In this document: in pieces, positions 23,480 to 29,931 of the stretch | How positions within the stretch are numbered: the first letter of the stretch is position 1 | Layout of the letters: the number at the start of each line of letters is the position of its first letter | Virus record (IMG/VR): IMGVR_UViG_3300036944_000617 | Coordinates: 1-40,563 of that record | Direction: 5' to 3' (one strand) | Length of the DNA: 40,563 bases | DNA from: a virus | Made by a program: the position numbers and the translations under genes | The notes under the pieces: generated by a model | Database searches by the model: none | Seen by the model: only the letters and a program-made list of their open reading frames with translations | What the model was told of the DNA's origin: nothing

Positions 23480-26359
23480 TTAAAGCGTTAGTAGCTGCAT
23501 TTCAGCATCAGTTAAACGTACAGGATAGTAAGCAATTCGTTGCACATGACCATTCAAGTAGTATGGTGAACTACCACCAGTATCACCAAAACCAATTTGT
23601 AGTCGATTTTGTGTATCTTGTGCATAACCAGTGTTTGTGGCAGTAACTATAGTTTTGTTGTCCACAGTTACGGCCAGTTGTGAGCTATTCATAGCAGTAA
23701 CGGACTTGTAAACTTGACCTGCTGTTAGATACGCAGAATAGTTAGCCAAAACAGTATAAGGATACCCAGTTAGTGTACGTAATTGAAATGAAGGGCGTGT
23801 TGTGGTATCCCAACGCTCTACTAATCCATAACCATCGAATACACTAACTGTTGTATTGTTTAAAGCCCACACATGTGGTCGCTGAGCATTTGTGGTAACG
23901 CTGCCTGTGTAGAGGCTATCGTACTGAGCAAAAATACTCCACTCGGTTTGGTTATACCAAGAGGCTATATTTAACATATTTGCTATGTCGGCTCCGCGTT
24001 GACTTGATGTGCTGCTAGTAGTATCTGCAGCTCGAGTAACTGCAACAGTAGTATAAACGTCTGCAGCTCGTGCAACAGCACCAATTGAAGTACCTATTAC
24101 AGATGTTGATCCACTACCCTGTTCTAATTGAGGCATTCCAATGCGTAGTGTAATGTCAACTGCAACACCAGAACTATGAGTTGCTCTAAAATAAGTTTGT
24201 GCTGCAGCTGTGGTTGCATCTGCTGCTGTAACTGTTGCAAAAAATCTATTAGTTACAAGAGAATTAGCACTTAATAGATTTAATCCACTTGATCCAATGG
24301 CTGCGGTGAGTCCCGTACCACTTGAGTTAACTACTCTTGTTATTACATTAACACTAGTTAAATTTGTGGTACTACCTGCAACTATTTTTGCATAAAAAGA
24401 ACCTGTCCAAATTTGGCCGTTTGTGGCAGTTACGTTGGTACCTGGCTCCGGCGTAATAAAAAATTCTGTTGCAACTGTAGTTGTACCAAAAAATCTTACA
24501 TCTATATAAGTAACACCCGCTTCGGTACCTGTGCCTATAACAGAGGTTGATAAACCAGAACTGTTAGTACCAATTCCCCAGTTGGTAGGGGCAATACCCG
24601 GCGTGCCAGCAGTCGCTCCAGTCATAGTATTATTTCTAATACTATTTGTACGCGCTTCTTCCATTAATAGCACAGGAACTGCGGTTAGATTTAGTGGGTC
24701 ATACTGGTATCTTGCTACGTTACTACTGGTTTCAAGCACTAAAGATCCATTACTGCTTATATACCGACCTCCGCTAGCTCTACTAGCAAAAGTTGGAGTT
24801 GCGATAACAGAAGTTGCTGAGGCTCCCAACTCTAGCTGAGGCATGCCGATGCGCAAGGTAATGTCAACGGCTGCGCTGTTAGTAACAGAAATAAATATAG
24901 CCCCATACACGTCAGTTGCACCAGTAGTAAGAGTACCTGAACTTGTAAATCTAGTGAACGCTGCAGTAGGTGTAAATACGCGATCAAAAGTGTTTCCTGC
25001 TCCACCTGTTTGACGTAAATTTACATTCACCGAAACAACGTTTGTAATTGAGCCGGCGACTAACGAACACCAAAATGATTCTGTCCAAGTTTGCCCAGCT
25101 GATGCAGTTGCTGCCGTAGTATCAAATGCCAATACATAAACTGTACCTGTCGAAGTACCACTAATCTTGAGATCAATATATGTTATACCCTTTTGAATAC
25201 CTGTACCAACCACTGAGGTTGTTAACCCTGAGTTTGCAAAAGTACCCCAATTAGTGGGTAAAGTTCCAGGAGTACCAGCAACTGCTCCTTGAACCAAGTT
25301 ATTACGAATACTGTTTGTACGAGCTGACTCTAGCAATAGGTAAGGCGCTAAACCTAAATCATTAGAAGTATGCTGGTATCTAGCTGTACTAGGAGGCGCA
25401 ATTCGCAAAGTACCTGTTGAGTCTGTATAAGTAGCTGGGAAGGTTCTACTTGAAAAAGTAGGTATTGCAGGTATATAACTAGTAGAAAATAAACCAACTT
25501 CTGCTTGAGCACCCCACAAATATATACTGCTGTCTACTGAAGAAGAACTGCCGTCAGTATCTGTAGCATAAATTAATACTGCTAAAGTAGTAATAGTACT
25601 AGTAGTTACAGTTACTGAACAACGATACCAACCCCCTGGGTATGCTTGAATGTTCTTGGATGCAAACACAACGTTTCCAGAGCCTGCGCTGTTTGAAGCA
25701 ACTACTCCAGTATTTAAATTAAACCAAACACTTACTAAATTCTGAATTTCAAAGCGTAAAAAATTAGAAGTGCCGCGCTTTGCAAATACAGATATTGTGA
25801 TTGTACTGCCAGCTGTAAAAGTTTGCGTGGTTTGACTAATGGCACTGCCTGCTACACTTGTAGTTAATAAAGTACCGGTTTGCGTTCCGCTAGGTGAAAC
25901 TGCGGCATCCGAAACAAGTGTAGCGTTAGCCGAACCCCAAGTTCGTGAAAAGTCTTCAGTACTCAACAGCAAATTAGTACGTGCTTCTTCTATCAACAAT
26001 CCACGAGGTGCACCAGTCACAGAATCGTAATCAAATCTAGGGGCGTTTACAGCAACTGTTTCTACCAAACCATCTGGGCTAATTCTGGTAGCAGTACCAG
26101 TTCTGGTAAAAATTATTCTAGAGTCTAATTTTTGGGAATTTAAAAAATCCAACATTAAACTAGGCTGTGTTACTGGATAGTTGCTGACAACAAGGCTAAC
26201 GCCTGAGGAATCTGTAAAAGTAACGGTACCTGTAAAGGTAGGGTTAGCAGTGTTAGTAACTTTAGCAGCTAATTCTGTGTTTAAGTTAGTAAAATTGGCG
26301 TCTAGTTGGGCCGTGGTGAGTGCAGAGCCTTTTGACTCTCTGGTTACAATTACAGCCAT
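23480..26359 (-). CDS. modular tail fibre C (959 aa)
   Basis: The longest of the three paralogues. Anchor VTRESKGSALTTAQLDANF is at about 5-23, then FDYDSVTGAPRGLLIEEARTN and three sandwich modules. Module 1 ends GAQAEVGLFSTSYIP. Modules 2 and 3 both open ARTNSIRNN, continue with AGTPG and PTNWG, and close with DITLRIGMPQLE and TSVI, so they are a clear internal duplication. The C-terminal LamG-like domain begins SWYNQTEWSIFAQY and ends GHVQRIAYYPVRLTDAEMQLL, like fibres A and B. AAAGG precedes the ATG. It is the first large fibre transcribed from the 26953-26981 promoter. Confidence 0.82.
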   Translation of the reverse strand: MAVIVTRESKGSALTTAQLDANFTNLNTELAAKVTNTANPTFTGTVTFTDSSGVSLVVSNYPVTQPSLMLDFLNSQKLDSRIIFTRTGTATRISPDGLVETVAVNAPRFDYDSVTGAPRGLLIEEARTNLLLSTEDFSRTWGSANATLVSDAAVSPSGTQTGTLLTTSVAGSAISQTTQTFTAGSTITISVFAKRGTSNFLRFEIQNLVSVWFNLNTGVVASNSAGSGNVVFASKNIQAYPGGWYRCSVTVTTSTITTLAVLIYATDTDGSSSSVDSSIYLWGAQAEVGLFSTSYIPAIPTFSSRTFPATYTDSTGTLRIAPPSTARYQHTSNDLGLAPYLLLESARTNSIRNNLVQGAVAGTPGTLPTNWGTFANSGLTTSVVGTGIQKGITYIDLKISGTSTGTVYVLAFDTTAATASAGQTWTESFWCSLVAGSITNVVSVNVNLRQTGGAGNTFDRVFTPTAAFTRFTSSGTLTTGATDVYGAIFISVTNSAAVDITLRIGMPQLELGASATSVIATPTFASRASGGRYISSNGSLVLETSSNVARYQYDPLNLTAVPVLLMEEARTNSIRNNTMTGATAGTPGIAPTNWGIGTNSSGLSTSVIGTGTEAGVTYIDVRFFGTTTVATEFFITPEPGTNVTATNGQIWTGSFYAKIVAGSTTNLTSVNVITRVVNSSGTGLTAAIGSSGLNLLSANSLVTNRFFATVTAADATTAAAQTYFRATHSSGVAVDITLRIGMPQLEQGSGSTSVIGTSIGAVARAADVYTTVAVTRAADTTSSTSSQRGADIANMLNIASWYNQTEWSIFAQYDSLYTGSVTTNAQRPHVWALNNTTVSVFDGYGLVERWDTTTRPSFQLRTLTGYPYTVLANYSAYLTAGQVYKSVTAMNSSQLAVTVDNKTIVTATNTGYAQDTQNRLQIGFGDTGGSSPYYLNGHVQRIAYYPVRLTDAEMQLLTL

Positions 26360-26371
26360 AAATATAAGCCT

Positions 26372-26584
26372 TTAAAAAAGTTCTGTACCCATAAAATAAT
26401 CATCTACTACATATCCGCTTGTAACATAGCTTTGAGGGCCTAAAAATATACCACGAGTTACTTCTAGTTTAAAAGAAGTTTTAGCAGCAACTGTAGCCGC
26501 ATATTTAGTTTTAGCCACAGTTGTTGCGGCATATTTAGTTTTAGGTTCTAGCAATAAAGTTAGAGCTCCTTGAGATAAACTCAT
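26372..26584 (-). CDS. small repeat-containing protein, 70 aa
   Basis: This short protein contains a tandem AKTKYAAT-type repeat (about 19-35: VAKTKYAATVAAKTSF) within a Leu/Lys-rich N-terminal half and a Tyr/Asp-rich C-terminus (SGYVVDDYFMG). Its start overlaps the BppU-like gene stop by ATGA, and it ends 12 nt before the next fibre gene start, so it belongs to the fibre cassette. I recognise no family. It may be a small connector or accessory fibre component. Confidence 0.55.
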   Translation of the reverse strand: MSLSQGALTLLLEPKTKYAATTVAKTKYAATVAAKTSFKLEVTRGIFLGPQSYVTSGYVVDDYFMGTELF

Positions 26585-26907
26585 GCTATGTCATCCCGAA
26601 GTGTAAAACTAACTAATTCATATACAGTTTCGCGTATATTTGTTGCGGAATAGTAAACTTCTACTTCGCCTTCATAAGTGCCGGCTGCTCCTTGCCAGTC
26701 TGTATCTGCCCAAGTAATGGTAGCAATTCCTGCTGTAGCATCTGTTAACTGAGCGGTTTTTGTTAAAACCGTTTGGGAGTTCACAGCACGAATATGTAAC
26801 TTTACCACAGCCCCAGTTAAGTCTAAAGCTTGATCCGGCAACAGTGAATCTTTTAGAGTCAATCTTAGCTGTGGGGCTGTATCGCCTTGAACAAAATTAA
26901 TAGCCAT
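26581..26907 (-). CDS. BppU-like baseplate/tail-fibre attachment protein
   Basis: The start at 26907 is preferred: AAAGGAG lies just upstream, and the longer frame beginning at 26964 would start upstream of the promoter's expected start point. The 108 residues (MAINFVQGDTAPQLRLTLKD...) carry the BppU N-terminal pattern: QGDTAP near the start, LDLTGAVVKLHIR in the middle, a D-x-x-x-G-x-A-x-I-x-W strand (DATAGIATITWADTDW), and an E-GEVEV strand with F-T-L-R at the end. In lactococcal phages this domain attaches receptor-binding proteins to the baseplate. Here it heads a fibre operon. Confidence 0.75.
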   Translation of the reverse strand: MAINFVQGDTAPQLRLTLKDSLLPDQALDLTGAVVKLHIRAVNSQTVLTKTAQLTDATAGIATITWADTDWQGAAGTYEGEVEVYYSATNIRETVYELVSFTLRDDIA

Positions 26908-26952
26908 TTTGGCTCCTTTGAAAAATTTCTGGTATCTGGGTTGTGTGCATGA

Positions 26953-26981
26953 ATTATACCACAAAGGTATAGCTCATGCAA
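26953..26981 (-). promoter_or_regulatory. sigma70-type promoter, extended -10, minus strand
   Basis: On the minus strand, TTGCAT (26976-26981) lies 17 bp from TATAAT (26953-26958), which is preceded by TGG (extended -10). The -35 is weaker than in the other promoters. Transcription should start near 26946, giving a leader of about 40 nt before ATG 26907. It gives the long fibre operon its own start. Confidence 0.7.
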
Positions 26982-26998
26982 GTGTAAAATTTTTTAAT

Positions 26999-27017
26999 AG
27001 CTGGCTAATGACCAGCT
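26999..27017 (-). terminator. weak hairpin after the 27025-27354 gene
   Basis: AGCTGG (26999-27004) pairs with CCAGCT (27012-27017) around a 7-nt loop. On the minus strand the hairpin is followed by ATTAAAAAATTTT, which has only four T, so termination would be poor. It may attenuate read-through from the tape-measure operon into the fibre operon, or be chance. Confidence 0.3.
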
Positions 27018-27024
27018 GCAGAAC

Positions 27025-27354
27025 TTAAACCCAAGGCATAGCAGGGTTTACCACTGGAGGATTAATTTGGTTGGCAATCTGTGTGTTGATATTAGCTTCA
27101 TATGCTGCAACTTGCTCTGTGCCTAATGCACTCTGCACCCAGCCAATAACTTGCGCTTGAGTCAGACTAGCATAAGTGGTGTACGGCGTACCTGCAACAT
27201 AAGTGACCCCAACAGAGCCATAGCAAGTCGCGTTGTAAGTGCCATCAGTGCCGTTGAGGCGCCATGCAACCGAGAAAACCACATTGGTTTCACCCTCTGC
27301 TTGAGGGTACGCGCTCATCTGTTCAATAACCCAAGTTTGTGTAATGGTTGACAT
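27025..27354 (-). CDS. conserved phage hypothetical protein, 109 aa
   Basis: The ATG at 27354 is preferred to a TTG at 27369. The product starts STITQTWVIEQMSAYPQAEG, then has VVFSVAWRLNGTDGTYNATCYGS, ends with SLTQAQVIGWVQSALG and a Pro-rich tail (INPPVVNPAMPWV). This compact pattern (W-x-I-E-x-M, W-x-x-x-G-x-D-G-T-Y, L-T-Q-x-Q-V-I-x-W) recurs in small proteins next to fibre genes in many phages of aquatic bacteria, usually unnamed. It directly follows the S74 fibre and is probably a small virion or fibre-assembly protein. No signal peptide or catalytic site is visible. Confidence 0.7.
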   Translation of the reverse strand: MSTITQTWVIEQMSAYPQAEGETNVVFSVAWRLNGTDGTYNATCYGSVGVTYVAGTPYTTYASLTQAQVIGWVQSALGTEQVAAYEANINTQIANQINPPVVNPAMPWV

Positions 27355-27365
27355 AGTATTTACTT

Positions 27366-29021
27366 TCAAAGTTCAAGTGTTGCAACACGGGCACGGAGGG
27401 ATTGGATTTCTTTGACTAAGAGTGGTACCAACTTGCTGTAGTCCACGGACATCATTTCTTCTGAATCAACTGGCTGGTAAACTGCCTCTGGTACCACATT
27501 GGCCAGCTCTTGAGCAACAAAACCATAACGCTGGTGACTGCCGTCCACCAACCAGTTGAATTGCCTAACTTGCACTGCATCTAATAGTGTGCCGGCGTCT
27601 GTTGCTGGTTGCACGTTGGTTTTTAAACGTGCATCGGAGGTGGTGTTGTACAGTACTGCAGTAGTTCCGGATTGGGCAATACTACCAATAGTTACTGCAT
27701 TCAAATTGAATCGGCTGTACATCGTGCCGGTGGCCGTGCCGTTGACGTGGTTAAAGTCCGCACCACCAGTCGTGGTAGGGCCGAGGGTGATGCTGTTTGA
27801 ATTCAGCGGTCCCGTTCCAGTTGTTCCAATCAGCACATTCCCGCTGCTGTCGATCCGCATGCGCTCCTGGCCGCCGGTGTTGAACTGCATCACCGAATTG
27901 GCGTTGATAACGCTCGATGCTCCGGGGCTGATCGACAGGAAGTTGGTGCGGGTGGCGTCGAGGAAAGAGACATAGCTGCCCGCCACCTCCAACTTTCCAC
28001 CGCCACTGGTGGTGCCGACACCCACATTTCCGTCTTGGTCAATTCGCATTTTTTCAGTTAAACCACCTACTGTACTCAATGTTGAAAAATGCAAATATCC
28101 TGTAGTTGCTGGATTGTTTAAAGTACCAACTACTTGCGCAGCAGTAGTTGGTGTTGTACCATTTAAAGCACCCATGTTAAGTAACACACTAGCAGCACCT
28201 GGCGTACCACCGCTGCCTGCTACATCATAACTGCGAGTAAGTGTTAAAGCTGTGACACTGGAACCAGAGTAAACGTGTAGTTTAGTCTGTGGGTCTGTGG
28301 TGCCCAACCCCACGTTTCCAGTGCTGTGAACGCGCATGGCTTCAGTGCCAGCAATACCAAATCTAATAGCTTGGGTTTCATAGTTCCACAAGTCTAGCTG
28401 ACCTGCTGTAGAAGATAATCCTACATACGATCCGCGAGCACCTGCTGCGGTTGTGCTGCCACTACCAGTGGTTGAAAAAGAAACTCTAACGTTGGCATTT
28501 GTAGCAGAGTTTAACTGCAACAAAGTATTAGGAGCATCAGTACCTAGTCCTAAAAAATATCCGTTAGTAATTCGGAATCCGTTAGTTCCTAGAGTTACCC
28601 CACTAGTGCCTAAAACTCCTGTAAGAGGTATGTAAGTGCTGGCAGCTGAGGACAGGGTAAGCGGCGATACGTTTACCCAATTTGTGCTGTCAGTGCTAGG
28701 ATCTAGTGTTGTATTGCCTGTGGCTGTTATTTTTCTATACGCTAGATAAGTAATAGGCGACCATACCACTGCAAATTGATTGTAAGATCCAGTAGCCCAT
28801 TTAGTAGCCCCGGCTGCTGTTGCAGCTATAGCAGCAGAGTCTGCAGAAGCTTTAGCGTCTAAAGTATTAGCATACGTATTACTGGTTACTAAATTTATTT
28901 CACTGCGTAAAACAGGGAATGCTCCTAGAAAAGCGTCTGCTTTAGAGTCGAAATCGGACGGGCTAGTGGTACTTGGGGGCTCAGGTAAAACAGTAATTTC
29001 AGTAATTGGAATAGCTGGCAT
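27366..29021 (-). CDS. tail fibre with C-terminal S74 self-cleaving chaperone domain
   Basis: An AGAGGAAA site precedes the start. In the 551-aa protein, residues 1-60 form an attachment region (FDSKADAFLGAFPVLRSEIN), followed by a helical stretch, a carbohydrate-binding-like segment (WATGSYNQFAVVWS near 75) and a beta-helical region with several HSTGNVGLGTT / DQDGNVGVGTT / DSSGNVLIGTT repeats. Residues 462-551 are a Peptidase_S74 domain: SDARLK with Ser462 and Lys467 as the auto-cleavage dyad, RYGFVAQEL, and a helical end VKEIQSLRARVATLEL. In this family the domain trimerises the fibre and then cuts itself off before the Ser. A patch of distinctly high GC content lies in the middle (27781-28020). 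Confidence 0.93.
   Translation of the reverse strand: MPAIPITEITVLPEPPSTTSPSDFDSKADAFLGAFPVLRSEINLVTSNTYANTLDAKASADSAAIAATAAGATKWATGSYNQFAVVWSPITYLAYRKITATGNTTLDPSTDSTNWVNVSPLTLSSAASTYIPLTGVLGTSGVTLGTNGFRITNGYFLGLGTDAPNTLLQLNSATNANVRVSFSTTGSGSTTAAGARGSYVGLSSTAGQLDLWNYETQAIRFGIAGTEAMRVHSTGNVGLGTTDPQTKLHVYSGSSVTALTLTRSYDVAGSGGTPGAASVLLNMGALNGTTPTTAAQVVGTLNNPATTGYLHFSTLSTVGGLTEKMRIDQDGNVGVGTTSGGGKLEVAGSYVSFLDATRTNFLSISPGASSVINANSVMQFNTGGQERMRIDSSGNVLIGTTGTGPLNSNSITLGPTTTGGADFNHVNGTATGTMYSRFNLNAVTIGSIAQSGTTAVLYNTTSDARLKTNVQPATDAGTLLDAVQVRQFNWLVDGSHQRYGFVAQELANVVPEAVYQPVDSEEMMSVDYSKLVPLLVKEIQSLRARVATLEL
27781..28020. other. GC-rich mosaic patch inside the S74 fibre gene
   Basis: Counting by eye, 27841-27900, 27901-27960 and 27961-28020 have 38, 38 and 37 G/C in 60, against 22 in 60 at 28081-28140 in the same gene. 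Codon third positions in the patch favour C and G, unlike its flanks. The frame stays open, so the segment appears to be an in-frame imported piece of a fibre from a GC-richer phage. Confidence 0.75.
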
Positions 29022-29022
29022 A

Positions 29023-29931
29023 TTATATTTCCTCTAAATCTAAGTTGATAGTGGCCATAAACGGATTGCTTATGTCTATCGTAAATGTTTTGTAAAATCC
29101 CATGATTAAAAGGGAATCATAATAATCCTCTGAAACTTTTTGGTCTAATCCACTCCATACGGCTGGTTTAGCATTTAAATACTCGCGAACTTGTGCAGCT
29201 CTGTTTACTCGTCCACGATCAATTAAAGTTTGCAATGTAATTTTAGGAACATTACGACGTTGTACTAAAGCAGCATTGCCGTATAAGTCTCTATCTACAG
29301 TGGAAAAATTAATTGCATCTACTGCTATGCCTCTTTGAGAGAAACCTAAAGGCTCGTAGATGCCAAATACTACGTTACCTGATTTTATAGTACCTGTACC
29401 AGTTAAAGTAATTGTTACTTCTATGTTGTAATAAGGAGCTATGTCTACTTTTATATAATTGCTGTAATATTTTGTAACACCGTTACTGGTATAAGAATTA
29501 GCTTTATTCTCGATTTGAACATTAGAAGCAGAACCAACCCCATAATTAGCTGTTATCAAAATATTAGAAACATTTTCCATGCCTATTATAGATATGGCAT
29601 CTATACGTTGATTAGGTGTAACAACTATTGAAATGGAGTTGGTGGCAGATGAGCCACCATTGCGAAGCATATCAAACATAGCAAATTTGTTTGTGCTGGA
29701 TATTTCAACCCATTTTGGCGAGTCAGCAAAAATACTTAGTTCTGGAGCAGTGTTGTCTTGAGTAAGTATTGTACTCAGCGATTGGTATATTTTGTGAGTT
29801 TGTTGACGGTATACTTTTGTAGGATACGCGTACTGGTTAGCCTGAACCCACAAGGTTTCTCCAGCACTGGGTTCTGCAATACTGGAAGTAAACATTGTTT
29901 CAGATATTTGAATAGGGGGTATAACTATCAT
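29023..29931 (-). CDS. post-tape-measure tail protein, shorter paralogue
   Basis: The 302-aa product begins MIVIPPIQIS and ends GFYKTFTIDISNPFMATINLDLEEI. The body has a WVEISSTNKFAMFDMLRNG segment, a beta-sandwich with IIGMENVSNILIT, and VDAINFSTVDRDLYGNAALVQRRN. The upstream neighbour has all of these elements in the same order, so the two are tandem duplicates; this copy lacks the neighbour's N-terminal jelly-roll insertion. Its position directly after the tape measure suggests a distal-tail or tail-tip component that carries fibres. Its start overlaps the upstream stop (ATGA). No enzyme motif is visible. Confidence 0.75.
   Translation of the reverse strand: MIVIPPIQISETMFTSSIAEPSAGETLWVQANQYAYPTKVYRQQTHKIYQSLSTILTQDNTAPELSIFADSPKWVEISSTNKFAMFDMLRNGGSSATNSISIVVTPNQRIDAISIIGMENVSNILITANYGVGSASNVQIENKANSYTSNGVTKYYSNYIKVDIAPYYNIEVTITLTGTGTIKSGNVVFGIYEPLGFSQRGIAVDAINFSTVDRDLYGNAALVQRRNVPKITLQTLIDRGRVNRAAQVREYLNAKPAVWSGLDQKVSEDYYDSLLIMGFYKTFTIDISNPFMATINLDLEEI

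Noticed and set aside
26908-26964. N-terminal extension of the BppU-like protein
   Set aside because: The extra 19 codons start upstream of the expected transcription start and lack a ribosome site, while AAAGGAG precedes the ATG at 26907.
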